This document shows, piece by piece, positions 1-8,533 of a stretch of 64,000 nt of DNA. This stretch comes from Desertivirga arenae (lineage in GTDB: Bacteria > Bacteroidota > Bacteroidia > Sphingobacteriales > Sphingobacteriaceae), in contig NZ_JAFEWE010000002.1 in assembly GCF_017355785.1 (NCBI RefSeq), positions 360,618-424,617 on the forward strand. The letters are read 5' to 3'. The notes below the pieces were generated by a model. The model was given only the letters and a program-made list of their open reading frames with translations. It searched no databases and was not told where the DNA came from. Each line of letters opens with the position of its first letter. The stretch's first letter is position 1. A program made the position numbers and the translations under genes.

Positions 1-385
1 CGACAGCTGAAGGTGTACCTCCATTGTACGGTTTTACTGAAGTAATATGAAAGCTGGCCTCAGGATGCAGGGCGAGGTTAAAGAAATCAGGACTTTTCAA
101 ATGGTCAAGCAATTCTTCCCGCGGCCCCTCGGGAAGGTCGTAGTTCTTGATACTTGCGATAGGAATGCGAAAGTCACCAGCACTAAGCACGCCCTTCCCA
201 TCCGTTTTCAAGTCGCCCTTTACCCCGAATGATCCAACATGAAAATGATCGGTAGCACTTCCTTTCCATTCAACCTTTGAGGCATCCTCCTTAACGGAGT
301 AGGTGGTAGTTGCATTCTCGTCTTTCTGACAAGACAATAGTAGTGTAAGCGCCAGTACTGGCGCAGATAGATATTTAATTTTCAT
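1..385 (-). CDS. YceI-like lipoprotein (3' end outside window)
   Basis: Reading the minus strand from an ATG at 385 gives 128 codons open to the window edge, so the C-terminus is missing. The N-terminus is a lipoprotein signal ending in LLLSC, with the acylated Cys at residue 19. What follows (SKVEWKGSATDHFHVGSFGV, then alternating strands and an FFN segment) matches the start of the YceI family, lipocalin-like beta barrels that bind isoprenoid-type lipids. By family knowledge it would sit in the periplasm, anchored to a membrane. It lies downstream of the AraC regulator in the same direction, but a 153-base gap makes co-transcription uncertain. The substrate cannot be told from the sequence. 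Confidence 0.85.
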   Translation of the reverse strand, partial: MKIKYLSAPVLALTLLLSCQKDENATTTYSVKEDASKVEWKGSATDHFHVGSFGVKGDLKTDGKGVLSAGDFRIPIASIKNYDLPEGPREELLDHLKSPDFFNLALHPEASFHITSVKPYNGGTPSAV

Positions 386-538
386 AATAATTTGCCTGTA
401 AGTACTGCTCGCTTCTAAAGCGATCTCAATGTTATCTTTCATATTCTCCGATATCTTTCCTGCAAAGTTGGGCCGTTGGGGAGAAAATCTTTTGTAAAAA
501 ACCGACATGCCCCGGTTTCGCTAACATCACAACAAGCG

Positions 539-1387
539 CTAGAGATTGGCGAAGCATTTACCATGAGTAACATAGAATTCAGCAGTCGACTTCTTTTTCA
601 AACGCGAAGGACTAAGTCCCGTCAGACTGGTAAAATCTTTGGAGAAATGAGCCGGGTCAAAATAACCAAGTTCATAAGCAAGTTTGGAGAGCGAAAGATC
701 AGGATCCTTGTTAAGCCGGGAAAAGGCGGTATTGAGACGAATGAAGCGTCCAATCTCTTTAGGTGATAAACCCACCTTAGCCCTGAAAATACGTTCGAGC
801 TGTCGTCCCGTAATTCCCAGCTGCTGCTCCAGATCTGCCAGCCGGTAATTGCCCGTACTTTGATATAACTGAGACAGGGTATGCTCCACATAAGCTTCCT
901 GAGGCGATTTTGGCAGAAGCTTACCGATGAAGAACTTATCCAGGATCTTCACCCGGGCTAAATCATCTTCAGCCTCATGCAAACTTTCAGGCACCTCATT
1001 AGCCTGCTTACCCCAAATATCTTCCAGGGCAATACAAGGGAGGTCAGTCAACTCATCCATTTGATAAGCCATGATCCGTTGGATACCAGCAGGCTTAAAT
1101 TGTACTTTCGTAAGTCGGGTGTGCCCCTGAAACTTCAACCAAATTGGGTTACGTAGCTGCCCCACCACAAAAGAGCGAGGTGTGACCCTCATTTCCTCCT
1201 CCGCATTTCGCAAGCTGTAATGATGTGGGTCTCCATAAAGAAAGAGTATCGAAATCTGTCCGAAAGGAATAAGCCTCCAGACATCAGATAGTAAAGTTTC
1301 GGCATTCCAATCAATATCGACCATCATATAATGGTCAATGTAGGCCGACAGTGAGCCTTTAGGCAGATAGATTTTGGCAGTGTTCAC
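539..1387 (-). CDS. AraC-family transcriptional regulator
   Basis: A 282-residue protein. The C-terminal third (about residues 175-265) is an AraC-type double helix-turn-helix: the first HTH is around LADLEQQLGITGRQLERIF and the second around LSLSKLAYELGYFDPAHFSK, followed by the typical LTGLSPSRLKK end. The N-terminal half resembles the beta-rich DUF6597-like sensory domain common in Bacteroidetes AraC proteins. It is expected to bind DNA in the cytoplasm and activate nearby genes. The YceI-like gene downstream in the same direction is a possible target, but nothing in the sequence proves it. The ligand is unknown. Confidence 0.88.
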   Translation of the reverse strand: MNTAKIYLPKGSLSAYIDHYMMVDIDWNAETLLSDVWRLIPFGQISILFLYGDPHHYSLRNAEEEMRVTPRSFVVGQLRNPIWLKFQGHTRLTKVQFKPAGIQRIMAYQMDELTDLPCIALEDIWGKQANEVPESLHEAEDDLARVKILDKFFIGKLLPKSPQEAYVEHTLSQLYQSTGNYRLADLEQQLGITGRQLERIFRAKVGLSPKEIGRFIRLNTAFSRLNKDPDLSLSKLAYELGYFDPAHFSKDFTSLTGLSPSRLKKKSTAEFYVTHGKCFANL

Positions 1388-1521
1388 GTGATCGAATTTT
1401 AATCAGGAACACGAATTTAAAACCCTGCTACTACCAGGCAAGTTCAGTCGACGTAGGGCTGTTTTTGTCGATAGAAAGCAAATTTAGAGGATAAACGTTG
1501 AGGCTTAGAACAAGCTAAGGT

Positions 1522-2247
1522 TCAGGCATTGAGGAAACGTTTATAGCAATTCTGTTTGTAGTTACGCCCTATCGGAAGTTCCTTCCCCACAACCTTTACG
1601 TAGCTCGGGTGGAATGATTCGATCTTGTCCAGGGAAACAATGAAAGAACGGTGAATTCGCACAAAATCCATCGTGGGCAGTAGTTGTTCTACCACACTGA
1701 TCTTGTATTTTGATATCAGCTCCCGGTCATTCACCACCACCCTGATATAGTCTTTCACACTCTCAATCCATAAGATATCAGAAGTCTTCACTTTCAAATT
1801 TTCCCGCTTCACGCGTAAGTACAAAAACTGCTCCCGGTTCAATGCCGGCTCAGGCAGGGGGGCAGTAGTCGCTGGCAGGTTAGAACCCAGTCCAAAGCTA
1901 TCCCCAACTCTGTTCATTGCTTTAACAAAACGGTCAAAAGGGATGGGTTTCAAGAGATAATCTACTGCTCCCAGATCAAAACCCTCCAAGGCATACTCCT
2001 GGTACGCGGTCGTAAAGATCACCTTTGGCGGATCCGCAAGGCCTTTAATAAATTCTGTACCCAGCAGTCCAGGCATCTTAATGTCCATGAAGACAAGATC
2101 AATACCACCAGACTTAATGACTTCAGCAGCCCTGAGCGCATTGTGACTGGTACCTGCAATCAGCACTTCCGGAAAATTTTCCAGGTATCGCTCAATAACT
2201 TCGATGGCATGAGGTTCATCATCTACAATTAAACATTTGATAGCCAT
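1522..2247 (-). CDS. LytTR-family response regulator
   Basis: 241 residues. The receiver domain (about 1-118) has all the key positions: the acidic pair D9/D10, phospho-acceptor D55 in FMDIKMPG, T80 and K100 in LLKPIPF. A linker leads to a LytTR DNA-binding domain (about 138-240) with the typical WIESVKDYIRV and FVRIHRSFIV strands. It starts 3 bases after the stop of the upstream histidine kinase, so the two form one operon and almost certainly a two-component system. Family knowledge: LytTR regulators bind direct repeats upstream of their targets; the targets here are unknown. Confidence 0.95.
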   Translation of the reverse strand: MAIKCLIVDDEPHAIEVIERYLENFPEVLIAGTSHNALRAAEVIKSGGIDLVFMDIKMPGLLGTEFIKGLADPPKVIFTTAYQEYALEGFDLGAVDYLLKPIPFDRFVKAMNRVGDSFGLGSNLPATTAPLPEPALNREQFLYLRVKRENLKVKTSDILWIESVKDYIRVVVNDRELISKYKISVVEQLLPTMDFVRIHRSFIVSLDKIESFHPSYVKVVGKELPIGRNYKQNCYKRFLNA

Positions 2248-2250
2248 AGA

Positions 2251-3345
2251 TTAAACGATATAGGCAGGATGGCCAATTTCAACTTTAAGGACCGCAATAT
2301 ACAGCTCTTCCTCATCCAAAAGGTCCAAAAAATATCTGCCAGGGTACAATAACTCAAGCCTTTTCCTAACGTTACTCAAACCCACTTTTTCAAAATCCTT
2401 TCTTGCTGAATTGGCAACCCCAGGCGGCTTACTATTGCTAACCTTGAAGGATAAATTGTTCCCCTCCACCAGTAGCTCTATGTTTATCCAGGGAGCATCA
2501 ACAGTCTCACTAACACCATGCTTAAAGGCATTCTCTACCAGGGGTAACATCAGCAAAGGAACGATCTTTTGCTCATTCACCTCTCCAATAAGATTAAAAT
2601 TCAGGTCCAGTCGCTCCTCATACCTGATCTTTTCCAAAGCGATATAGCTCTCCAGGATCTCGATATCCCGCTTTAGCGACACCTCTTCTGAATTGCCCTC
2701 GTACAGAATATACCTCAGAATAGAAGACAGGCCCAGTACAATTCCGGGGACTTGCTTAGACTGCTGAAGCGACAAGGCGTAAAGATTATTTAAGGTATTG
2801 AAAAGAAAGTGTGGATGGATCTGTCCCTTAAGAAAATTAAGCTCGGCCTGCAAAGCCGCCTGCCTTCTTTCAAACCACATTTTAATAAACTTTAATGAGA
2901 CGCCAAGCCAGACAATCACATTGCATCTTTCTACCGCATTAACAAAGTCGTGGGGATTTAGAAGCTGTTCAGAAAAGCTTCCATCGAGTTTAGACCAGGT
3001 AAAATTCTTTTCGGTTGCACTTAAAACCCGGAAGATGTATGGATCTGAAATCAGGATCTCATTGAGACGATAAACGACAGCCGCCATAAAAGCGCTTAGC
3101 AGGCATGCAAAGAAGGTAAGGATATATTGCTGCCTGAAAAAGTAGCGGGGAATTACCCAGTAAGCCACGGTATAGAAATAGAGCATATGTACCGGGATAA
3201 GCATCAGGATAACCTCAAAGCCCAGTTGAAAATTATCGAAAGCAGTTCCATAGATCCAGGTCAGGACTAAAATAGCGATCAACCAAAAGCCAGTATGCCT
3301 GAGGATAGACTCTTTCATGGAGGGGGTTTCGAATTTAGTTTCCAT
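2251..3345 (-). CDS. LytS-type sensor histidine kinase
   Basis: The open frame reaches back to 3423, but the extra 26 residues are not hydrophobic and overlap the palindrome-rich gap, so I choose the ATG at 3345 (METKFETPSMKES). The roughly 364-residue protein has four to five N-terminal membrane segments. Then comes the His_kinase domain with H in QIHPHFLFNTLNNLYALS and a compact ATP-binding lobe with the N-box LPLVENAFKHGV. There is no extracytoplasmic sensor domain beyond the membrane bundle. It precedes the LytTR regulator by 3 bases and should phosphorylate it. The signal sensed is not visible. Confidence 0.93.
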   Translation of the reverse strand: METKFETPSMKESILRHTGFWLIAILVLTWIYGTAFDNFQLGFEVILMLIPVHMLYFYTVAYWVIPRYFFRQQYILTFFACLLSAFMAAVVYRLNEILISDPYIFRVLSATEKNFTWSKLDGSFSEQLLNPHDFVNAVERCNVIVWLGVSLKFIKMWFERRQAALQAELNFLKGQIHPHFLFNTLNNLYALSLQQSKQVPGIVLGLSSILRYILYEGNSEEVSLKRDIEILESYIALEKIRYEERLDLNFNLIGEVNEQKIVPLLMLPLVENAFKHGVSETVDAPWINIELLVEGNNLSFKVSNSKPPGVANSARKDFEKVGLSNVRKRLELLYPGRYFLDLLDEEELYIAVLKVEIGHPAYIV

Positions 3346-3442
3346 CAAATATAAAAATCCCTTGGTGTCCTGGAAAAAGCAATCCATCGACAAATCCTGG
3401 TGTCTATCGACGAAGCGAAACACCAGCAGTTCAGGTCCTTAT

Positions 3443-3477
3443 TGGTCGTAGGACCGCTATCGCTTAACCTACGACCA
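3443..3477. repeat. Intergenic palindrome, GGTCGTAGG family (imperfect)
   Basis: Ten-base arms TGGTCGTAGG and CCTACGACCA enclose a 15-base spacer that contains GACCGCTATCGCTTAA. The same arms recur at 6219, 56290, 57462, 58055 and 59521. No T-run follows, so it is not a classical terminator. Confidence 0.8.
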
Positions 3478-3500
3478 GGAAGTAAGCATCAAACGTTCCA

Positions 3501-3541
3501 CACTTTACTGGTCTGAGCGTCTCGCTCAGACCAGTAAAGTG
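3501..3541. repeat. Intergenic palindrome, GGTCTGAGCG family (19-base arms)
   Basis: Perfect inverted repeat: 19-base arms CACTTTACTGGTCTGAGCG and its complement around a 3-base loop. The GGTCTGAGCG/CGCTCAGACC core recurs at 4971, 5023, 18770 (degenerate), and as a GGTCTTAGCG variant at 56250 and 58018. It lies between the LytS kinase and the AAA ATPase gene. Confidence 0.85.
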
Positions 3542-3573
3542 TAGTCCGTTGACGGCACCAAACTCACTTGGTA

Positions 3574-4770
3574 CTAATAAAGGAATCCGAACATCCATAA
3601 GGGAATAGTATTACCGTAGCCGTATTCTATGTCATCTAATGCAAGGAAAGAGTTGGGAATGTTTTTAACCTGTTTGCTGGTTTTGTTCTTTCCTCCAACT
3701 TCAAATAAATACTGGTCGTTCACTTTAAAATCTCCCAGGTCTGGATAAGTTACCTGTGCACCGCTGTTTCGTAACTGGGATAAGAAAAAAGTTTCTCTTT
3801 GATTGCCCGTGTCTGGTACTCCTTCTGCTAAAGCCGTTATCAAACTATTATTTTCAAGAAAGATCTTTTCCGGCTTATTCATTAAACTTATGCCATGTAC
3901 TGAGGATCTCAAGCTATTTATGAGTTGTGCCTGCTCCAGGATATAAAGCATTTCTAGTAGTCGCACCCTGGAAGTTCCAATTTGTTCCGCAAGCTTAGAA
4001 ATATTTGGTTTATACGGAACGCAGGTTGAAATGATATAGAGTAAACGCTTTAGCTTTGCTTGTGTACTAACTTCAATCGCTTTAGCTTCCGGCAGATCGT
4101 AATCAATAATAACATTTATGAGCTGATTTATTTTAGCGAGATATTCGCCCTCTCCTTCCATAATAAATGGATAGGAGCCGTACGACAGATATTCTTTGAA
4201 GTATTTAAGCGGCGAAGGAACCGTTTGAATTAAATGATCAGCCAAATTTCCTGAATTGGAAAGGAGGTCTCCCAAGCTTATTTTTTCAGTTTTAGTGGAA
4301 TACCTTAAGGCGATATATTCCCTAAGGGAAAGCTCGGGAAGATAATAGCGGACAAGCCTGCGACTTAAATCGGCCTGCGACTTTTGAAGTTCCAGAATAG
4401 ACGATCCCGAAATAACTAGCTGAAGCTCCGGAAAAAAGTCATAGATATTTTTTATAGCAGACTGCCAGTCTTCGTATTTATGAACCTCGTCCAGAAAAAG
4501 GTGCCTGCCGCCTTCATTGTAAAATGTCTCTGCTACTTCTGTTAGAGGATGTTGTTTAAAATAGAGATCATCCAGAGAAACGTATAGGGTTTTATCGGCA
4601 GGCAAACTTTCCTTGATATACTGAAGCATAAGCGTTGACTTTCCAGTCCCTCTTGCGCCCTCGATGCAAATAGCACGAGAACTCCAATTGATAGATTCGC
4701 TCAGACTTCTCTTGAAAGCAGTTGAAACAGACCCTAAAACACGCCGATATTTACTGTAAAGCGATTGCAT
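3574..4770 (-). CDS. AAA+ ATPase with DUF4143-like C-terminal domain
   Basis: I choose the ATG at 4770 (MQSLYSKYRRVL) rather than the upstream frame start at 4848, because the added 26 residues read like intergenic sequence. The 398-residue protein has Walker A GARGTGKST (residues 38-46), Walker B LFLDE (91-95) and a sensor-like VISGSS. The C-terminal half contains a winged-helix-like segment and a terminal domain of the DUF4143 type, which resembles a PD-(D/E)XK fold. This AAA_14/DUF4143 architecture is widespread and often horizontally moved; its physiological role is not established. It stands alone between two palindrome-containing gaps. Confidence 0.88.
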   Translation of the reverse strand: MQSLYSKYRRVLGSVSTAFKRSLSESINWSSRAICIEGARGTGKSTLMLQYIKESLPADKTLYVSLDDLYFKQHPLTEVAETFYNEGGRHLFLDEVHKYEDWQSAIKNIYDFFPELQLVISGSSILELQKSQADLSRRLVRYYLPELSLREYIALRYSTKTEKISLGDLLSNSGNLADHLIQTVPSPLKYFKEYLSYGSYPFIMEGEGEYLAKINQLINVIIDYDLPEAKAIEVSTQAKLKRLLYIISTCVPYKPNISKLAEQIGTSRVRLLEMLYILEQAQLINSLRSSVHGISLMNKPEKIFLENNSLITALAEGVPDTGNQRETFFLSQLRNSGAQVTYPDLGDFKVNDQYLFEVGGKNKTSKQVKNIPNSFLALDDIEYGYGNTIPLWMFGFLY

Positions 4771-4970
4771 TGTACCATCAAAGATACAAAAAATAGCAAA
4801 AATCGTTTCACAAAAGAAACACTCCTCCCCTACCCATCCTTTAACCAAGGCTTTCCTTTAATACTGAACGCTTTTCATAATTTAATGGAGGATAGAGAAG
4901 ATTTAGGTAAGATCAGTAGTGAGATTAGTAAGGAGACCCCTAATAAATTGCGAACACGATTCAGGGTGCT

Positions 4971-4993
4971 GGTCTGAGCGTCCCGCTCATACC
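4971..4993. repeat. Intergenic palindrome, GGTCTGAGCG family
   Basis: Arms GGTCTGAGCG and CGCTCATACC around TCC, with one mismatch in the right arm. It is the first of two copies 52 bases apart that share their downstream flank. Confidence 0.8.
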
Positions 4994-5022
4994 TAATATT
5001 ATTACCTTCCACACCCTCTACT

Positions 5023-5045
5023 GGTCTGAGCGTCCCGCTCAGACC
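5023..5045. repeat. Intergenic palindrome, GGTCTGAGCG family
   Basis: Perfect arms GGTCTGAGCG and CGCTCAGACC around TCC. The downstream flank repeats that of the copy at 4971, which suggests local duplication of a unit of about 52 bases. Confidence 0.85.
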
Positions 5046-5205
5046 TAATATTATTACCTTTACCACACTTATTTTCGAACACAAGTTGAGGGAAAGTGAT
5101 AGTACAGCTATTATATTTTATAAGAAGTACGCATTCATTCATTTGAATGATAGCCTCAGGATGTTTTACCAATGTAAACGGACAGGCAACTTAGCAGCGT
5201 GTAAC

Positions 5206-6006
5206 TTACAACCTCCTATCCTTCCCTTGTATTTCCTTGATCAGGTAGTAGCGATGAAAAAAACCTGTTAGAACCACTACCTTCTTTCCGGGATTTTGGT
5301 GACAAACGTTCAGGATATTAGCCGACATAGTCTTATTTCGTAAATCCCAAAAATCACATAAACTTCCATAAGCCTCCTTCAAACTTACTATAAGGCCAGA
5401 ATTGGTTTTAACAGTTCTTTCTGAAAATTCCTGGCATTCGTTAATAACCTTTCTTATTTTATGATGTTGATAGAACTGCCTTCTCTTAGCTAATCGATCG
5501 GTTTTGGAATTGTTAAAATCTGTCAGAGGTCGTTCTACGTAGGAGTTCAATTCTTCTGTAAGAGCATAGAATTTCTTTACTATTGCGGCCTGGCGCTTAG
5601 TCAACACCTTGATCCTATATAAACTATCCAACAATTGGTCTGCATTAATTTCGGCCTGTTTAATACCTCTCTGATTTCGATAATAGTCCCGGTTAGGGAA
5701 ATCAAAATAGCCCGCTTTAGTTAGAGGGTGCATGTGGATATACTTGGAGGTAGCTACAGGCTCATTTTCCTTTGATTGATACTTCAATTTGAAATCCTTG
5801 TCAAAGGTTCTTGAAAATAAAGCACTATCCAGTTCCAGCAGAACAATATCAGGCTTTGTATTCTCCAGAATCTTAAACAAAGTATCTGCATTAAAATTCC
5901 GGGAGGGAAAATGAACTGTTCCAATAATTGTTAAGGTTTTCCTCTGACAGTAGGAAAAGTTGATCGACAAAAGACTTATAATCAACAAGATCTGTATGCT
6001 TTTCAT
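5206..6006 (-). CDS. Secreted TraB/GumN-like protein of unknown function
   Basis: 266 residues with a cleavable signal peptide (about 1-20, ending FSYC-Q). The mature protein opens with TIIGTVHF, giving the G29-T-V-H32 motif, followed by DIVLLELD with E58. Near the C-terminus is LTGFFHRYYL. A GxxH motif, an acidic residue after a beta strand and a late G-x-x-H are the hallmarks of the TraB/PrgY and ChaN-like (Tiki-like) fold, some members of which are proposed metalloproteases. The similarity is by motif only, so the function is open. It would act in the periplasm or outside. It is not in an operon. Confidence 0.6.
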   Translation of the reverse strand: MKSIQILLIISLLSINFSYCQRKTLTIIGTVHFPSRNFNADTLFKILENTKPDIVLLELDSALFSRTFDKDFKLKYQSKENEPVATSKYIHMHPLTKAGYFDFPNRDYYRNQRGIKQAEINADQLLDSLYRIKVLTKRQAAIVKKFYALTEELNSYVERPLTDFNNSKTDRLAKRRQFYQHHKIRKVINECQEFSERTVKTNSGLIVSLKEAYGSLCDFWDLRNKTMSANILNVCHQNPGKKVVVLTGFFHRYYLIKEIQGKDRRL

Positions 6007-6357
6007 TTGAAGGTATCCTGATCTAATATACTATCTCCTGCTCAAAATTGGCAATCCTACCGTCAGGGTTAATGGATTTTTATTGCTTAACCAGCCATCA
6101 GTGAGGTTTATGTTATTTCGCTACTGGAAAACTTCAGGGTATCCAAGGATGAGAACAAGGCCAATGCTATTGCTGTAGCCCAATTCTATAGGACCGTCGC
6201 TTAGAACTGTATGCTTACGGTCGTAGGACCGCTACAGCTTCACCTACAACCAAGAATGAGGGCATCTTTTAAATAACAGCAATCTTTTGTATCTATGCAG
6301 CAACATCATATATTTAAGATAACTGATTAAAGTTACCATATCAAACCTTAAACAACC
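6007..6357. other. Intergenic region with possible gene debris and a palindrome
   Basis: No intact gene. Around 6120-6192 a plus-strand frame reads LENFRVSKDENKANAIAVA, which looks protein-like but has no start and no continuation, so it may be a remnant. A palindrome of the CGTAGG family lies at 6219-6251. The last 100 bases should hold the promoter of the SIMPL gene; no box was clear enough to call. Confidence 0.4.
6219..6251. repeat. Intergenic palindrome, GGTCGTAGG family (imperfect)
   Basis: Arms GGTCGTAGG and CCTACAACC with one mismatch, around a spacer resembling that at 3443 (GACCGCTA...GCTT). It shares more with the 3443 copy than with the tight palindromes at 56-59 kb. Confidence 0.75.
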
Positions 6358-7059
6358 ATGCGTAAACTTCATGCAATCACCGGACTGCTATTAATGATGA
6401 GTTCGGCAGCATTCTCTCAAAACAAAAGTTTTATCGACCAGCCCTATGTAGAAGTTAATGGCTATGCTGATACATTAATTACCCCGAATGAAATCTACAT
6501 TAAGATTAACATCTCGGAAAAGGATACGAAGGACAAGGTTTCAATTGAAGAGTTAGAAAGCAAAATGGTCAACGGATTGAAAGCCATTGGTATTAAGACT
6601 GAAACAGAGCTTAGTACCAGTGATATGATCAGCAATTATAAATTCTACCTGTTGAAACAGAAAGATGTGGTCAAATCGAAGGAATACCTACTAAAAGTTA
6701 GTGACGCACCAACCGCCAGCAAAGTATTTATAGCACTAGAAGATATGGGGATCTCAAACACCTCTATTAGCAAGGTTGATCATACTGATCTGGAAAACCT
6801 TCAAAATATCTGCAGGGCTAGAGCGGTAGAAAACGCAAAAGTGCGGGCAAAAGCATTAACCAAACCTTTGAATCAAACAGTGGGAAGCGCTATTCAAATC
6901 TTGGAAATTAACCCTGGGTTTAATCAACCACTACAAGGAAGAATTTATGGAGTTGCAGTAAGCGGGTACGCAACAAAACAAAAGTACGAAGCACCAAAGA
7001 TCGAATTCGAGAAGATAAAAATTGAATCAACAATCAACGTAAAATTCATACTGAAGTAA
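6358..7059 (+). CDS. SIMPL domain-containing periplasmic protein (DUF541)
   Basis: 233 residues with a signal peptide (about 1-20, AAFSQ). The mature part begins YVEVNGYADTLITPNEIYIKINIS, the typical opening strand of the SIMPL/DUF541 family, and ends with strands IEFEKIKIESTINVKFIL. It has a late block NAKVRAKALTKPL, the conserved A-K-A-x-x-L-A helix of the family. Length is usual for the family. Family members are periplasmic oligomeric proteins linked to stress and membrane phenotypes, with no known enzymatic activity. It appears monocistronic. Confidence 0.88.
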   Translation: MRKLHAITGLLLMMSSAAFSQNKSFIDQPYVEVNGYADTLITPNEIYIKINISEKDTKDKVSIEELESKMVNGLKAIGIKTETELSTSDMISNYKFYLLKQKDVVKSKEYLLKVSDAPTASKVFIALEDMGISNTSISKVDHTDLENLQNICRARAVENAKVRAKALTKPLNQTVGSAIQILEINPGFNQPLQGRIYGVAVSGYATKQKYEAPKIEFEKIKIESTINVKFILK

Positions 7060-7166
7060 TTTCGACTGTACCATGGAGATAATTGACTCCGAGTGTATAC
7101 ATCGTAAATTCTAACCCTTACATAAAAACTTTTTAACTCGCCACTAGTCAAGATTATACCAATAGT

Positions 7167-7799
7167 ATGATTTTTTATCAATTAAAATTTTCGGTTGGAA
7201 AAGAGATTGGAACCACTTTCCCTCAATCCCAAAGGATGGTAAGCGAATTATCAATCGATGATCCTAGACATTTATGGAATTTAGAAGGGAAACTTGACGA
7301 AAGTGCCTATATTCCTGATTCTATTTTGCACCCTAAAGCCCGTCTTACGGATTTAATATCATCTTCTCCTATTTCCAAGCCCATAGTAAGCACAAAGCTA
7401 AAGGACCTAATTCTTACCTTAAGAGAAGAAGGAATTCAATTTCTCCCAGCCCAAGTTGTTACTAAAAAAGGAAAAACAAGATATTGGTTAATGAATGGAT
7501 ACACACCTGATTATCACCTAATTGATTTTGACCGTAGCCTTATCTCATTAAAACGAAGAGATGAGAATGGGACAGTTTCCAAACCATTAGAACTAAAAAG
7601 TAGCGATGATTATGTTAAAGCATTGAATTCAGTTGAGTATCCTAAGTTTGTTTGTGTGGAGAAGCTAGTGCTACTCGATAACACAATTGATAATATCATA
7701 TATATAGATAGGGTAAGTAGTAGTTTTTTCTTTTCTCAAAAAGCCAAGGATGCTATAGAAGAATCGAATTTCACCGGAATTACCTTTGAAATACTTTAG
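7167..7799 (+). CDS. DUF1629/Imm11-like protein (possible orphan immunity protein)
   Basis: 210 residues, no signal peptide or membrane segment. The layout is a variable N-terminal half followed by a long middle section and a final block, YIDRVSSSFFFSQKAKDAI then TGITFEIL. This resembles the DUF1629/Imm11 family, where a strand with D-R-x-x-S is followed by an S-x-x-x-x-x-A helix and a terminal G-x-x-F strand. Several members are immunity proteins of polymorphic toxins. No toxin gene is adjacent. The assignment rests on pattern only, so an unrelated hypothetical protein is possible. Confidence 0.5.
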   Translation: MIFYQLKFSVGKEIGTTFPQSQRMVSELSIDDPRHLWNLEGKLDESAYIPDSILHPKARLTDLISSSPISKPIVSTKLKDLILTLREEGIQFLPAQVVTKKGKTRYWLMNGYTPDYHLIDFDRSLISLKRRDENGTVSKPLELKSSDDYVKALNSVEYPKFVCVEKLVLLDNTIDNIIYIDRVSSSFFFSQKAKDAIEESNFTGITFEIL

Positions 7800-7895
7800 C
7801 GCAGGAATGAAATTCTAAAATGAAGCCAGGAATATGAGATGCCCAACAAGCAATACAAAAGGTGTTTATTACCGAATCTATTCGCTAAGATCTAC

Positions 7896-8471
7896 ATGAA
7901 GTTGAGCCCGCTGTTAAGGTATTTATCCGGTTTACACCCCCTTCCTGAGCAAGATATTTCTCTGATCACAGAGTGTTTTAAGTATGAAAGCTTTACGAGG
8001 AACACTGTGCTCGAGGCTCAGCATCAACCTGTGGAAAAATTGTATTTCGTAGTAGAAGGATTCCTGGTAGCATTCACTGAGCAGGATGATCATAGGATCA
8101 TAACACAACTTGCCACTACAAATCATCTGATCACCTGTTTCGAAAGCTTTGTTCAAGGTTCGGTTTCCACCGAAACGATCAGATGTATTTCCGACTGCAA
8201 GATCCTATCTGTAAACAAGCAAGATTATGAAAAGCTACATAAGGAAAGTAGCTTCTGGACCTCCTTCTGCAGAAAGCTCAATGAGAACACCATTTTGCAA
8301 TATCAGCAACGAACAAAAGACATGCAGATATTGTCGGCTGAGGATCGCTATCTTAAAATCTTGTCGGAACAGCCCGAGATGGTTCAAAATGTTCCCGTTC
8401 AATATATCGCATCCTATATTGGTGTTAAACCTGAGTCACTCAGCAGGATCCGAAAGAAGATATTTTCCTAA
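7896..8471 (+). CDS. Crp/Fnr-family transcriptional regulator
   Basis: I prefer the ATG at 7896 (MKLSPLLRYLSGL) over the frame start at 7839, since the added 19 residues are atypical for the family; the product is then 191 residues. The N-terminal part is a cyclic-nucleotide-binding-like beta barrel (EAQHQPVEKLYFVVEGFL, then ITCFESFV). The C-terminal helix-turn-helix is PVQYIASYIGVKPESLSRIR, a usual Bacteroidetes Crp/Fnr ending. There is no cysteine cluster for an FeS centre, so an Fnr-type oxygen sensor is unlikely. It lies 62 bases upstream of the MBL-fold hydrolase gene in the same direction and may control or be co-transcribed with it. Confidence 0.9.
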   Translation: MKLSPLLRYLSGLHPLPEQDISLITECFKYESFTRNTVLEAQHQPVEKLYFVVEGFLVAFTEQDDHRIITQLATTNHLITCFESFVQGSVSTETIRCISDCKILSVNKQDYEKLHKESSFWTSFCRKLNENTILQYQQRTKDMQILSAEDRYLKILSEQPEMVQNVPVQYIASYIGVKPESLSRIRKKIFS

Positions 8472-8533
8472 CATTTATCAAGTAGGAGAGCGGGTTTGAA
8501 TAAGCACTTTGCAGGCTGTTTAAGTTACGTCAA

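Larger units (their letters stand above)
4771..5205. other. Gene-free stretch with palindromic repeats
   Basis: No credible gene. It contains two palindromes of the GGTCTGAGCG family and a direct repeat of the 24 bases that follow the centre of each palindrome (4985-5008 and 5037-5060, including CCTAATATTATTACCTT). The remaining sequence is AT-rich and carries no motif I recognise. Confidence 0.6.

Noticed and set aside
476-766. Plus-strand open frame of 96 codons
   Set aside because: Lies inside and opposite the AraC gene end, with no protein features; a shadow frame.
3443-5045. Possible CRISPR array because of repeated short palindromes
   Set aside because: Copies are not evenly spaced, spacers are absent, and the repeats are scattered over 56 kb; they are interspersed palindromes.
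5086-5271. Plus-strand frame of 61 codons after the palindromes
   Set aside because: Overlaps the 3' end of the TraB-like gene on the other strand and has no ribosome binding site or recognisable motif.
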